NCBI GenBank assembly: GCA_009691855.1
Contig: SIAI01000001.1
Location: 1-64,000, forward strand
DNA: 64,000 nucleotides
Source of the DNA: Planctomycetota bacterium
GTDB lineage: Bacteria > Planctomycetota > UBA1135 > GCA-002686595
Direction of reading: 5' to 3'
Shown: piece by piece, positions 8,635-18,591 of the stretch
Layout: each line of letters opens with the position of its first letter
Numbering within the stretch: the first letter of the stretch is position 1
Position numbers and translations under genes: made by a program
The notes under the pieces: model-generated
Told to the model about the DNA's origin: nothing
What the model saw: the letters and a program-made list of their open reading frames with translations, nothing else
Database searches by the model: none

Positions 8635-9486
8635 ATGACGATCACCCCCACGACTCCCTTGAAGACCGAGGGCCAGCCCAACGCCACGCGCGCGCTCGAG
8701 ATGCCCGAGGGCGCGCAGGCGACGCTCGACGACGGCATCGGCTTCATCGCGCTGGTCGACCGCATGCGCTCCGACGCGGCGCTGAAGGTCGTCAACGCGG
8801 CGCGCATCTCGTACCAGAAGCAGAAGGACGAGCTCTCCGAGGACGACCGCAAGCTGGCGCGCTTTCTGTGGGTGCACGGACACACCTCGCCCTACCGGCA
8901 CTCGTTCTTCACCTTCCACTGGAAGGCGCCGCTGTTCGTCTTCCGCCAGGCCTTCAAGTACCAGGTGGGCTCCACCTGGCGCGAGTACGAGGCCGGCGGC
9001 GAGTCGATCTCCCTGGAGGCCTTCGACGTGCTGTTCGACACCGACAAGGGCTGCTCGTGGAACGAGATCTCGGGCCGCTACGTGAAGTGGGCGCCGGAGT
9101 TCTACCTGCCGCAGCGCATGCGCGCGAACCCACCGCACGGCAACAAGCAGGCGAGCGTCGAGCTCCCGGCCGACTTCGACCACGCCGGCGAGCGCGCCAA
9201 GATGCAGGCCGAGTGCGAAGCGGCCTTCCGGCTCTACCGCGAGCGCCTGGAGCGCGGCGTGGCCAAGGAGCTGGCGCGCATCCTCCTGCCGCAGAACGTC
9301 TACACCCAGGCCTACTGGACCGTCTCGCTGCAGGGCGTGATCCACTTCCTGGGGCAGCGCCTGAAGCCCGACGCGCAGTTCGAGATCCGGCGCTATGCCG
9401 AGGGCGTGTACGCGCTCATCGCCGAGGAGCTCGAGCGCGTCGGCCTGACGCGCTCGCTGTTCGATGCGGGCGATTTGGGCGGTTAG
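8635..9486 (+). CDS. thyX: flavin-dependent thymidylate synthase, variant motif
   Basis: 283 residues from the ATG at 8635 (a GTG at 8584 is possible but gives an unrelated leader). ThyX makes dTMP from dUMP using FAD, NADPH and methylene-tetrahydrofolate. The usual signature is RHRxxSxNExSxRY. Here FRQAFKYQVGS is followed by about 33 extra residues and then WNEISGRY, so RHR reads KYQ and the loop is expanded in frame. Downstream blocks (LPQNVYTQAYWTVSLQGV, then a conserved EIRRYAE helix) are intact. Variants with KHQ-like motifs exist in the family, so it is probably active. The stop TAG lies in the TTAG border of the repeat at 9483-9633. Confidence 0.87.
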   Translation: MTITPTTPLKTEGQPNATRALEMPEGAQATLDDGIGFIALVDRMRSDAALKVVNAARISYQKQKDELSEDDRKLARFLWVHGHTSPYRHSFFTFHWKAPLFVFRQAFKYQVGSTWREYEAGGESISLEAFDVLFDTDKGCSWNEISGRYVKWAPEFYLPQRMRANPPHGNKQASVELPADFDHAGERAKMQAECEAAFRLYRERLERGVAKELARILLPQNVYTQAYWTVSLQGVIHFLGQRLKPDAQFEIRRYAEGVYALIAEELERVGLTRSLFDAGDLGG

Positions 9487-9633
9487 GGCCCGCGCAAGAA
9501 CACCTTGGCCGTTGCGCCAGCCCTCGCCGCTGCTGGCGGCGTTGCGCCTCCTCGGAAACCATGCAGGTTGCCTGCGTCGGCGCGCCTTGCCAGCGACGGC
9601 GATGGCTGCGCGAGCCCTTGGTTTCCCGTCTAG
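9483..9633 (-). repeat. palindromic repeat family D, copy E
   Basis: This 151-bp element has borders TTAG (9483-9486) and CTAG (9630-9633), both fitting YTAR. Its middle (GTTGCGCCTCCTCGGAAACC and CATGCAGGTTGCC) matches, in inverse orientation, the element at 31526-31687. The TTAG contains the thyX stop codon. The terminal inverted repeats are degraded. Confidence 0.7.
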
Positions 9634-9731
9634 GCCAGGCCGCCCTTCGTGGATCCAGGCGGCTGGATGCTCGCCTTCGCGCGCGGTGCTAGGCTGCGCG
9701 CGCTCGCTGGCCCTCATCCCCGGAGAGTCGC

Positions 9732-11207
9732 ATGTTCGCCAAGTCGCTGTCCGCGTCCATAGCGCTCTTCGTGCTCGCCGTCGCGCCGGCGGCCCAGAAT
9801 GCACAGCCCGCCGGACCGGGCGGCACGCTCACGGTGGTGAGCACCGCGCCCTCGGCGATCTCGGTCGCGCCCGTGACGAGCAGCATCCGCATCACCTTCG
9901 ACCGCCCCGTGGCGCTGAACACGCTCGACGCGCGGAACCTGCGCGTCTTCGGGCGCTACAGCGGTGCGCACGCGGGCGCGCTCTCGTTCGAGGCCGGCGG
10001 CCGGCGCGTCGTGTTCACGCCCGCCGCGCCGTTCTCGGCCGGCGAGGTCGTGTGGGTGAATCTCGCGCACGGGGTGCGCGGGCTGGACGGCTCGCACCTG
10101 CGCACGGCGGGCTTCGCCTTCTCCTTCGGCACGAGCACCCGCGCGTCGGGCGGCACCTTCACCCAGTACGCCTCGCTGTCGAACCGCACGGGCGGAAACC
10201 AGACGCGCATCTACGGCGCCAACGCCACCGACCTGAACCACGACGGCTTCCTGGACCTGACCACGGTCAACGAGGTCAGCGCCGACCTGCGCGTGTTCCT
10301 GAACCTGGCCAACGGCAGCGGCAACTACGGCTCCTTTCTCACGCCCGAGCCGATCGGCGACGAGGGCAGCCCGAACGAGCCGGCCGACTTCGACAACGAC
10401 GGCAACGCCGACCTGTGCGTGGCGGCCTCGAACTCGAACAGCGTGTGGGTGCTGCTCGGCAACGGCGACGGCAGCTTCGCGCCGGCGCAGGAGATCCCCG
10501 TGGGGCAGGAGCCGCACGGCATCGTCACGCTCGACGTGGACGGCGACGGCGACTTCGACATCGTCAACTGCAATCGCAGCTCGGACAACCTGTCCCTGCT
10601 GCTCAACGATGGCCAGGGCCTGTTCGGCGCGGCCGCGTTCTTCTCGGGCGGCGTGAGCGGCGAGTACGGCCTGGCCGCGGGGGATATGGACAAGGACGGC
10701 ATCACCGACCTGGTGGTGGCCGGCCAGGCGGGCTCGCACATCCACACGCTGCGCGGCAATGGCAACGGCACCTTCACGCCCGTCGGCGCGGCCGTGTCGA
10801 GCGGCGGTCAGACCTGGGTCGTGGCGCTGGGCGACGTGGACGGCGACGGCGACCTCGACGCCTCGACCGCCAACTCGGGCAGCGGCACCGCGGGCATCCT
10901 CAAGAACTCGGGCGGCGGCGCGTTCGGCGCGGTGACCACCGTCAACCTCGGCGCGCACACGGTCTCGACCGACCTCGGCGACCTGGACGGCGACGGCGAC
11001 CTGGACTGGTCCGTCTCGAGCTTCGGCGGCGGCTTCTGGCGCCTGTACCGGAACAACGGCAGCGGCAGCTTCGCCTTCTGGCGCGAGATCACGGCGCCCT
11101 CGAATCCCTCGTGCTCGATCCTGCTCGACACCGACAACGATGGCGACCTCGATCTGGCGCTGACCGACGAGATCGCCGACGTGGTCGTGCTGATGCGCAA
11201 TCAATGA
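9732..11207 (+). CDS. secreted FG-GAP/VCBS repeat protein with Ig-like domain
   Basis: 491 residues. A signal peptide (cleavage after APAAQ) is followed by a Big_5/SbsA-like Ig domain (SSIRITFDRPVALNTLDARN, about 45-145). At least six FG-GAP repeats follow, with calcium-binding loops such as DLNHDGFLD, DFDNDGNAD, DVDGDGDFD, DMDKDGITD, DVDGDGDLD and DTDNDGDLD. The repeats should close into a seven-bladed propeller of integrin-alpha type. A role in surface binding or matrix formation is an inference. The start has a GGAGAG ribosome site and a TAGGCT box 36 nt upstream. Confidence 0.82.
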   Translation: MFAKSLSASIALFVLAVAPAAQNAQPAGPGGTLTVVSTAPSAISVAPVTSSIRITFDRPVALNTLDARNLRVFGRYSGAHAGALSFEAGGRRVVFTPAAPFSAGEVVWVNLAHGVRGLDGSHLRTAGFAFSFGTSTRASGGTFTQYASLSNRTGGNQTRIYGANATDLNHDGFLDLTTVNEVSADLRVFLNLANGSGNYGSFLTPEPIGDEGSPNEPADFDNDGNADLCVAASNSNSVWVLLGNGDGSFAPAQEIPVGQEPHGIVTLDVDGDGDFDIVNCNRSSDNLSLLLNDGQGLFGAAAFFSGGVSGEYGLAAGDMDKDGITDLVVAGQAGSHIHTLRGNGNGTFTPVGAAVSSGGQTWVVALGDVDGDGDLDASTANSGSGTAGILKNSGGGAFGAVTTVNLGAHTVSTDLGDLDGDGDLDWSVSSFGGGFWRLYRNNGSGSFAFWREITAPSNPSCSILLDTDNDGDLDLALTDEIADVVVLMRNQ

Positions 11208-11321
11208 GGCTGCGGCGGGACGACGCGGCTGCGTTGTCCGCGGGCAGTCAGGCCCTCGCGTCCGCGGCCGGGACCGCGCGGGCCGCGAACCCGCCCCGGC
11301 GCGGGCTCGCGGCTCCGGTGC

Positions 11322-12902
11322 TCAGCGTCCGACCGCGAACAGTGTGGCGTTGTTGATCGCGAACACGGTCCCGTCCGGGGCCACCATGGTCGGCGTGTAG
11401 GCCTCGCCGATGCCGGCCGTGAGCACGACCGTCTCGCTCAGCGTGTTGCTGACGAAGTCCCAGCGGTACAGCTTGCCGTCCTCGCTGTTGACCAGCGCCG
11501 AGCGCCGCAGCGGGTCCACCGCGGCGGTGTTGATGCACCACTCGCGCACCGCATTCGGGTAGGTGCCGATGATGCCGATGTCGGGCGTGGGCCCGGCGAT
11601 GATCAGGACCTCGTCCATCACGTTGGTGCCCGTGACCGGATCGACCATGGAGGTGAGCGGATCCAGCACGGCCATCTTGTTGACGCCGTCGCCGCCGGTG
11701 CCGGCGTAGTGGTTGTACTTGGTCAGCACGAGATACGACGCGCTGCCGCCGTAACTCGGTACCGCACTCGTCGGCACGATCGCGGCCGTGTTGTCCCAGC
11801 CGAAGGCGCCGGGCAGCTTCTGCGTGCCGAGGTTCGCGTCGTAGTGCAGCATCCAGCCGCGCACGTGATTCGAGTAGAAGGGGTTCTCGAGCACGCCGAA
11901 GAAGACGTCGCCGTCGGGCGCGATGCAGGGCGAGGCCGTGCCGTCGTCGGGCAGGTAGGCGTCGTTGGCGGGGAAGGCCCAGTCCTTCAGGCGCACCTTC
12001 GACTGCAGCGCCAGCGTGGTGGCGTCGAGCTTCAACAGGTAGCCGAAGCCGAAACCCGAGCCGGCCACGTCGTTGACCGCGACGTACAGGCTCGTGCCGT
12101 CGTGCGACAGCGCCGGCGCGCAGTTGTAGACCGGCTTCTGCATGGTCACGTCGCCGGCGGCGCTCGCGGCCGAGACCCACGAGCCGACGCCGCTGGCCGA
12201 GATGCGCGCGATGCCGCCCGCCAGCCCGGCCGGGGTGGCGCCGAAGGTCACGAAGCCGAAGTACAGGTTGCCCTGCGCGTCGGCGGTGATCGGCGTGTCG
12301 ATGAACACGTTGGCGTTGTAGGTGGCCTGGTTCGCCAGATAGCCTGCGAGGCCGAAGAAGGCCAGGCGTTGCACGCTCGCGGTCGGCGCGTCGGCGTCGG
12401 AGCGCACCAGGATCGTGCCGCCCACGGCCGGGATCGCGACCGTGTTGGTCGGCGTGAGCGTGCAGCCCACGCTGGGCATCCAGTTGTAGGGCGGCCAGGC
12501 GTAGTCCGTGTTCGTGCTCCACACCAGCGCGCCGTTCGCGCTCTTGCGCCCCTGGACCGCGAAGCCGCCGAAGGACCCGGTCTTGAGCGGGAACACGACC
12601 GTCGAGCGCTCGCTCGCCATGGGCGTGCCGTAGTGGATCAACAGCGCCGTGCCGCTGTACTGCGGCGCGAGGTCGACCGGTGCCGTCCAGTGGATCTGGT
12701 TCAGCGGCTGGCTGCCGACGTGGGTCTGCGCGGCGTGCTGCGGCGAGCGCGCGAAGCCCGGCCAGCCCTTCACCGCGGCGGGCGTGGTGCGCCCCGCGGG
12801 TGCGGGCACGGTCGTCACGCGGACGGGCGCTTGCGCCAGGGCGGCGGCGCCCAGAAGCACAGCCGACGTACAGAGGCGGGCGAAGCGGGCGAATCGAGTC
12901 AC
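11322..12902 (-). CDS. secreted PQQ-like beta-propeller protein
   Basis: 526 residues starting with GTG at 12902, preceded by GGAG at good spacing and by TAGAGT (12939-12944, minus). A signal peptide ends near AALAQA. Motifs such as GWPGFARSPQHAAQT and repeated D-G-T-V-F and DGKLYRWDF blades suggest a PQQ-like or quinoprotein-type eight-bladed propeller without catalytic residues I can identify. It lies tail to tail with the FG-GAP gene. The function is unknown. Confidence 0.6.
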   Translation of the reverse strand: MTRFARFARLCTSAVLLGAAALAQAPVRVTTVPAPAGRTTPAAVKGWPGFARSPQHAAQTHVGSQPLNQIHWTAPVDLAPQYSGTALLIHYGTPMASERSTVVFPLKTGSFGGFAVQGRKSANGALVWSTNTDYAWPPYNWMPSVGCTLTPTNTVAIPAVGGTILVRSDADAPTASVQRLAFFGLAGYLANQATYNANVFIDTPITADAQGNLYFGFVTFGATPAGLAGGIARISASGVGSWVSAASAAGDVTMQKPVYNCAPALSHDGTSLYVAVNDVAGSGFGFGYLLKLDATTLALQSKVRLKDWAFPANDAYLPDDGTASPCIAPDGDVFFGVLENPFYSNHVRGWMLHYDANLGTQKLPGAFGWDNTAAIVPTSAVPSYGGSASYLVLTKYNHYAGTGGDGVNKMAVLDPLTSMVDPVTGTNVMDEVLIIAGPTPDIGIIGTYPNAVREWCINTAAVDPLRRSALVNSEDGKLYRWDFVSNTLSETVVLTAGIGEAYTPTMVAPDGTVFAINNATLFAVGR

Positions 12903-13016
12903 GGGAACTCCGGGCTGTGGGGGGGAGGGCGAGCACTCACTCTACTCGCTCGCGCCGCGCGCAGGGTGTGACCGGGATGAGATTGCTGCGCGCTCGGGTA
13001 GCTTGTGTCGCGCGCG

Positions 13017-14855
13017 ATGGAACCCCGCCTCCGACGCTCCGTCCGTGCGCGCTGGGCGCTGCGCGCGCTGTGCGCCGCGCTGCTCGTCGCGAGCGCGGTG
13101 CCGGCCTGTCGCAGCGAGTCGAGCGCCGTGCGCCCCTGGTCGGTGCAGCTGCACGTGCACGGCTCCTTCAGCGAGGGCGTGGGCAGCATCGACTCGCACG
13201 ATCACGAGGCGCGCGAGGTGGGCTGCGACGTCGTGTGGTGGAGCGACCACGACTTCCGCGTGCTGACCTACGAGCACGTCTCGCGCTTCGGCTTCGAGGA
13301 CTGGACCGAGCCGCTGGAGCGCAACGAGCCCTGGCACCCGCAGCTCGAGAAGTACCTCGGCGACCAGAAGGGCGTGAAGCCGCTCACGCGCCCCGGCCCG
13401 CGCGCCGCGGCGGGCTTCACCAGCGAGCGCGTGAGCGAGGGCCAGCGCAGCCTGCGCCTCGCCACGCAGAGCGACGGCGCCGAGTTCACCCCGTTCCTGT
13501 TCGGCTTCGGCGCCGAGCGGCGCCTGGAGCGGCGCGCGCTCGCCAGCGGCGTCACCCTGCGGCTCGCGCTGTTCCCCGAGGAGCTCCCGGCCGACGCGCG
13601 CGTGGTAGTCGTGGCCGAGCTCTCCGAGCACGCCCCGCGCGACGGCCAGGCCGACTTCCCCGTGGCGCGGGTGCGCTACGAGATCGGCGCGGCGGCCGGC
13701 GCGGCGCGAAGCGAGGGCGCGCAGCTCGTCGTGCCGGTCGAGTGCGTCGCGGGACGCTGGAACGAGCTCGCCCTCGCGCTCACCGCGGACGCCGTGCGCG
13801 GCTTCCCCGCGAGTCCGGGCGAGGACAACGCGTTGGTGGCGCTCTCGTTCGGCCTGGAGACGCGCAACGGAGCGCGCGCCAGCGCCTGCTTCGACGACCT
13901 GCGCATCGAGCAGCAGCGCAGCGGCCCGCCGCTCTACGCGCGCCAGGCCGAGGTGCTCGAGGCGGTGGGGGAGCTCTATCCCGAGCTCGCGCAGCTGCAG
14001 GGCCTGGAAGTCTCCTACGACTCGCGGCACCTGAATCTCTTCTGCGAGGACACGCCGCTGCCCGACTACGCCGCGCTGGCCGCCGACTGTCCGCGCGACC
14101 CGGACAACCCGTCGCTGGTCGAGGCGCGCGCCTTCCACGCGCGCGTGCTCGCCTGGGCGCTCGAGGAAACGCACGCGCGCGGCGGCCTGGTCTCCTACAA
14201 CCATCCCTTCGGCGCGACCTTCGAGGACAACGAGAAGCCGCGCACCAACGCGGAGCAGCTCGCGATCCTGCTCAAGAACCGCGCCGAGGGTGCGGACATC
14301 CTCGAGGTCGGCTACCGCGACCGCGGTGGCGCGACCCTGGCCGATCACCTGTGGTTGTGGGACCAGGCCGCGCTCGCCGGCCTGCGCCTGGTGGGCACGG
14401 GCGTGTCGGACTCCCACGGCGGAGCCGAGAACCGCTGGCGCGGCAGCCCCAACAACTTCGTCAGCTGGATCTGGGCGCCCACGAGCTCGAAGCAGGATCT
14501 GATCGAGGGCCTGCGCGCGGGGCGCGTCTATTTCGGCGACCTGGAGCGCTTCGACGGCGAGCTCGACCTCGTGCTCGACAGCGGCGAGCGCATGGGCGCG
14601 ACGGTGACGACGGGGCGCACCGAGCTCGAGGTCGAGCTGTGCCTCAGCGGCGCGAAGCCCGGCCAACGCCTGGTCGTGGTCGAGTCGGGCGCGGAGACGA
14701 AGACCTATCCACTCGCCGACGCCGCGGCGCGCATCCGCCACGCCCTGGCGCTACCTGCGGACGGACCCGCCTTCGTGCGCTTCGAGCTGCGCGACGCGAG
14801 CGGCGCGATCGCGCTCTCGAACCCGATCCACTTCGTGCGTCGCGCGACGCGCTGA
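13017..14855 (+). CDS. PHP-like metal-dependent phosphoesterase, exported
   Basis: 612 residues from ATG 13017 (a GTG four codons upstream is possible). A hydrophobic signal ending in VPAC suggests a lipoprotein. The mature part begins with QLHVHGSFSEG and continues with VVWWSDHD, matching the PHP-domain metal sites (HxHxxxS, then SDHD). Later conserved blocks are NHPFG, GYRDRGG and GVSDSHGG. Between the first and later metal motifs lies a 250-residue beta-rich insertion. The family includes phosphoesterases and polymerase-associated domains; the substrate is unknown. TAGCTT lies 12 nt before the start. Confidence 0.68.
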   Translation: MEPRLRRSVRARWALRALCAALLVASAVPACRSESSAVRPWSVQLHVHGSFSEGVGSIDSHDHEAREVGCDVVWWSDHDFRVLTYEHVSRFGFEDWTEPLERNEPWHPQLEKYLGDQKGVKPLTRPGPRAAAGFTSERVSEGQRSLRLATQSDGAEFTPFLFGFGAERRLERRALASGVTLRLALFPEELPADARVVVVAELSEHAPRDGQADFPVARVRYEIGAAAGAARSEGAQLVVPVECVAGRWNELALALTADAVRGFPASPGEDNALVALSFGLETRNGARASACFDDLRIEQQRSGPPLYARQAEVLEAVGELYPELAQLQGLEVSYDSRHLNLFCEDTPLPDYAALAADCPRDPDNPSLVEARAFHARVLAWALEETHARGGLVSYNHPFGATFEDNEKPRTNAEQLAILLKNRAEGADILEVGYRDRGGATLADHLWLWDQAALAGLRLVGTGVSDSHGGAENRWRGSPNNFVSWIWAPTSSKQDLIEGLRAGRVYFGDLERFDGELDLVLDSGERMGATVTTGRTELEVELCLSGAKPGQRLVVVESGAETKTYPLADAAARIRHALALPADGPAFVRFELRDASGAIALSNPIHFVRRATR

Positions 14856-14862
14856 GGTCGGA

Positions 14863-17652
14863 CTACGGCTTGGGCGCGCCCAGCGAATCGACCTCGAGCG
14901 GGGCGGGGAAGCCGGCCGCGGCGAGCTGTTGGGTGATCGCCTCGCGCTCGCCGACCAGCACCACCAGGCACGCGTCCCAGTCGTAGAGGCCCGACTTCGC
15001 CAGCGCGTTCGCCTTGGCGAGGTCGATCTGATCGAGGGCGGTCATGTCGCTGGCCAGCGCGTCGAGCGCGCGCCCGTTGCGCACCAGCTCGGACAGCGAG
15101 CGCGCCAGGCCGGCGGTGGTCTCGTTGGTCTCGACCAGGCGCGTGCGGCTCGACTCCACGGCCTTTTCGAGCTCGGCCGCGTCCAGACCCTCGGCGTGCA
15201 GGCGCGCGAACTCCTGTCGGAACTCGCGCAGCGACTCGCCGGTGTGCGCGGTGACGACCGCGGCCCCGGCGCCGAGCTGGTACTGCGCGCCCTCCTGCGA
15301 GACGCGGCTGCGCGCGCCGTAGGTCCAGCCCTTGTCCTCGCGCAGGTTGGCGTTCAGGCGGCTGGTGAAGGTTCCGCCGAAAGCCGTGTCGACCGCGCCG
15401 CGCACGGCGCGCGCGAGGCCCTCGGCACCCGGCACTGGACGCAAGATCTGGATCACGGTCTGCGGCGCGTGCTCGCGGTGCACGAAGACGATGCGGTTCG
15501 TGAGCTGCGGGCCGAGCGCGGTCAGCGGCGCGGGCGCGGCAGGCAGCGCCTTGGACTGGGTCTCCCAGGCGCCGAAGCGCGCTTCCAGCGCGCTCTGCAG
15601 CGCGGCGCGATCGAGGTCGCCGGCGAACACGAAGGCCGCGCGTGCGGGGTCGAGCAGGAGCCCCACGTCGGCGGCCACGCGCTGGCGCTCCAGCGCGCCC
15701 ACGCTGGCGGCCGTGCCCTCCAGCGGCCGGCCGCGCGGGTCGTCGCCCCCGAACAGGAGTGCGCGCGAGACCGTGCGCGCGACCGCGTTGGGATCGTCGT
15801 CGCGCGCGGCAATGTCATTCAGGAGCTGCGTCTTCTCGCGCGCGAAGTCCGTCTCCGCGAGGTTCGGCGCGAGCACCATGTCGCGTAGGAGGTCGAGCGT
15901 CTGCGGCAGGCGCGAGGCCAGGCCGCTGACGTCGTAGCCGAGCTCGTTGCGCGCCGCGGAAGCGCCCAGCGCTCCGCCCAGGGCCTCGACGAGCGCGGCG
16001 AACTGGGTCTTGTCGCGCCCGCCGGCGCCGGACTCGATCCAGCGCGCCGCCAGCAGCGCCGAACCCGCGCGCTCGGCCGGCAGCGCGCTCTCGCCGCCGG
16101 CGACGAGCAAGGAACCCGAGAAGAGTCCGGTGCCCGGGCGCGCCAGAAAGTGCACGGGGATGCCGTTGGCGAGCGTGAAGCTCGTCGGCACCGCGGGCTG
16201 GAACGAGCGCCGCGGGAAGTCGTTCGGGCGCTGGTCCAGGGCCGCGGCATCCACGTCCAGCGCGGGCAGGATGCGCAGATCCACCCGTCCGGGGCCGAAG
16301 ACCGCGCGGGCCACGTCGCGCACGTCCTCGCGCGAGGCATGCGTCCAGCGCTCGAGGTCGCGCTGGAAGCCGTCGGAGACGCCGAAGAAGCGCCGGTAGG
16401 CCTGCAGCGCCTCGGCGCGCGCCAGCAGGCTCTCCATGCGCCGCAGGAAGCGCGCCTCCTGGCGCGTGCGCGCGCGCTCGAGCTCGGCCGCGTTCGGCCC
16501 GTTCTTCTGCAGGTCGTCGAGCGTGGCCAGGATCTCCTGCTTGATCTGTTCCAGGTCGGCGCCGGGCGCGGCCAGGGCCTCGATCTGGAACACCGAGCCG
16601 AGCTCGCCCGACTGCTGGCTGGCATCGACCTCCTGCGCCAGGCGCGTGTCGAGCACCAGGCGCTGCTCCAGGCGCGAGGCCGGGCCCTCGGCCAGGATCG
16701 TGGCCAACAGGTCGAGCTCGGCGTCGCCGCGCGCGTACTGCGCGGGCGAGTGCCAGGCGAGGTAGAGCTTCTGGAACTCGACCTGGTCGCTGTCCACCAC
16801 GCGCACTTCGTCCTTCAGCGCCACCGGCTCGGCCGCGGCGTGCTGCGGCAACGGCCGCGAGGGCAGCGCGCCGAAGGTGCGCTCGATGAGCGGCCGCACC
16901 TCGGCCGGATCGAAGTCGCCGGCCACGACCAGCGTGGCGTTGGCGGGCACGTAGAACTCGCGGAAGAAGCCGACCACGTCCTCGACCTTGGCCGCCTCGA
17001 GGTCCGCGTGGCTGCCGATCACCGGGTGGTGGTAGGGGTGTGTGCTGGGGTAGAGCGCCTCGGGCAGCAGCAGCTCGACCTTGCCGTAGGGCACGTTCTC
17101 GGTGTTCTGGCGGCGCTCGTTGCGCACGATGTCGCGCTGGCGGTCGAGCTTCTCCTGGTTCATGTTGTCGTCGAGCGCGTCGAGGCGCTCGGCGTCCAGC
17201 CACAACAGCGTCGGCAGCAGCGACGAGGGCCCCATGCTGAAGTAGTTCGTGCGGTCGGCGCTGGTGCTGGCGTTGTTGGAACCGCCGCCGCGCTCCATCA
17301 AGACGTCGAACTGGTTGCCCGGCACGCGCGCCGTGCCCATGAACATCAGGTGCTCGAACAGGTGCGCGAAGCCGCTGCGCCCGCTCGCCTCGTCCTTCGA
17401 GCCCACCGCGAACCAGGTGTCGATGACCACCTTGGGCAGGGCGTGGTCCTCGAGCAGCACCACGGTCATGCCGTTCGGCAGCAGGAAGGTCGAGAGCGCT
17501 TTGCCCGGGGAGAGCGGGCCCGTGCTGCCGGACGCGGCTGACTCGGGCGCGGGCATCTCGTGTTCGTGCTCGGGCGCGCTGGGCAGCACGCTGGAGAGGC
17601 CCGAACAGGCGGAGAGGAGCGCGCCGAGACACAGGAAGGGCGTAGCGTTCAT
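14863..17652 (-). CDS. M16 family zinc metallopeptidase, lipoprotein
   Basis: 929 residues from ATG 17652, which gives a lipoprotein signal with lipobox LLSAC. The inverted zinc motif HLFEH (residues 97-101) is present, with the downstream acidic ligand in the NERRQNTENVPYG region. Two tandem M16 modules are visible: the first is catalytic, and the second (from about residue 500) lacks HxxEH, as expected for the non-catalytic half. This layout matches single-chain pitrilysin-type or paired processing peptidases. It is probably anchored in the periplasmic face and degrades peptides. It is convergent with the PHP gene. Confidence 0.9.
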   Translation of the reverse strand: MNATPFLCLGALLSACSGLSSVLPSAPEHEHEMPAPESAASGSTGPLSPGKALSTFLLPNGMTVVLLEDHALPKVVIDTWFAVGSKDEASGRSGFAHLFEHLMFMGTARVPGNQFDVLMERGGGSNNASTSADRTNYFSMGPSSLLPTLLWLDAERLDALDDNMNQEKLDRQRDIVRNERRQNTENVPYGKVELLLPEALYPSTHPYHHPVIGSHADLEAAKVEDVVGFFREFYVPANATLVVAGDFDPAEVRPLIERTFGALPSRPLPQHAAAEPVALKDEVRVVDSDQVEFQKLYLAWHSPAQYARGDAELDLLATILAEGPASRLEQRLVLDTRLAQEVDASQQSGELGSVFQIEALAAPGADLEQIKQEILATLDDLQKNGPNAAELERARTRQEARFLRRMESLLARAEALQAYRRFFGVSDGFQRDLERWTHASREDVRDVARAVFGPGRVDLRILPALDVDAAALDQRPNDFPRRSFQPAVPTSFTLANGIPVHFLARPGTGLFSGSLLVAGGESALPAERAGSALLAARWIESGAGGRDKTQFAALVEALGGALGASAARNELGYDVSGLASRLPQTLDLLRDMVLAPNLAETDFAREKTQLLNDIAARDDDPNAVARTVSRALLFGGDDPRGRPLEGTAASVGALERQRVAADVGLLLDPARAAFVFAGDLDRAALQSALEARFGAWETQSKALPAAPAPLTALGPQLTNRIVFVHREHAPQTVIQILRPVPGAEGLARAVRGAVDTAFGGTFTSRLNANLREDKGWTYGARSRVSQEGAQYQLGAGAAVVTAHTGESLREFRQEFARLHAEGLDAAELEKAVESSRTRLVETNETTAGLARSLSELVRNGRALDALASDMTALDQIDLAKANALAKSGLYDWDACLVVLVGEREAITQQLAAAGFPAPLEVDSLGAPKP

Positions 17653-17723
17653 TGGTGGTGCGGGTAGAGGGCCCGGGATTCTGCGCGCAGGCGCGGCGAG
17701 CGGCAATCCTCCTCCGGGCCCGT

Positions 17724-17729
17724 TACGCT
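17724..17729 (+). promoter_or_regulatory. putative -10 box TACGCT, short leader
   Basis: TACGCT ends 7 nt before the ATG at 17737, and there is no Shine-Dalgarno between them. If used, transcription would start at or near the start codon. Confidence 0.4.
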
Positions 17730-17736
17730 ACCGCCC

Positions 17737-18591
17737 ATGGTGACCGTCCTCGACTTCCGTTCGCTTTCCGCGGGGCTCGCGTGGTTCGCGGCGCTGCTCG
17801 CACCCGCCACGGAATCGCCGCGGCCGAGCTGCGCGCTCGCGCCGGTCGGCGCGCAGGACGAGTTCGCTTCCGCCTTGGCGAAGGAGGGCATCGTCCTGCA
17901 CCGCGAGGCGGGCGTGCTGTCGATCCCCGTCGCGGTGCAGGTCAAGAGCGAGCTCCTGGAGTACCTCGTGGTCGGGCCCAACGGTGCCGCGCACGAGAGT
18001 CTGTTCCTGACGCCCGTGCGCCCCAGCATCCTGAACACGGCGCTGCTGCTCCTGGGCGTCGAGCCGGGACGCAACGCGCACTTCGAGGAGCGCCCCGGCG
18101 CGGACGAGCTGGGCCGGCCGAACAAGCAGATCTATCCGCCCGCGGGCGACGGCTTCTACCTCTACGTGGCCTGGCGCGAGCGCGCCGAGGTCTACTTCTT
18201 CCGCCTCGAGGATCTGCTGCGCAACCTGGAGAGCGGCCGCAGCCTGGCGCGCCACCGTTTCGTGTACCTGGGCTCACGCTTCGCCGCGCTGAAGAAGGAC
18301 GCGCCCGAGACGTTCGTGGCCGACGTCGAGGGCAACCTGATCAACCTGGCGTACTTCTTCCAGAGCAACACGCTGCTGACGGCCGTGCCCGAGGAGTGCT
18401 ACGCGCAGACGATCTGGGCCGCCAACGAGTGGTTGCTGCCGGCCCAGGGCGAGGGCGTGCGGCTGTACTTCGCACGCCGCCCGCTGGCGCAGCTCGAGCC
18501 GGCCTGGCTGGCCGAGTTGCCCGTCGCGGGCGCGGGCTCGACGCCGACGGACCCTGCACCGAAGGATGACGCGTCGAAGGACGCCAAATGA
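17737..18591 (+). CDS. YdjY-domain secreted protein
   Basis: 284 residues. The N terminus is hydrophobic enough for export (signal region 5-30). The core SELLEYLVVGPNGAAHESLF followed by PSILNTALLLLGV is characteristic of the YdjY domain, found in planctomycete and other exported or ferredoxin-linked proteins of unknown role. The C terminus is a short charged tail. It is the first gene of a four-gene run joined by start/stop overlaps. A TACGCT box 7 nt upstream suggests a very short leader. Confidence 0.72.
   Translation: MVTVLDFRSLSAGLAWFAALLAPATESPRPSCALAPVGAQDEFASALAKEGIVLHREAGVLSIPVAVQVKSELLEYLVVGPNGAAHESLFLTPVRPSILNTALLLLGVEPGRNAHFEERPGADELGRPNKQIYPPAGDGFYLYVAWRERAEVYFFRLEDLLRNLESGRSLARHRFVYLGSRFAALKKDAPETFVADVEGNLINLAYFFQSNTLLTAVPEECYAQTIWAANEWLLPAQGEGVRLYFARRPLAQLEPAWLAELPVAGAGSTPTDPAPKDDASKDAK

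Noticed and set aside
9000-9060. Frameshift inside thyX
   Set aside because: The extra residues are in frame and the conserved motif resumes in the same frame.
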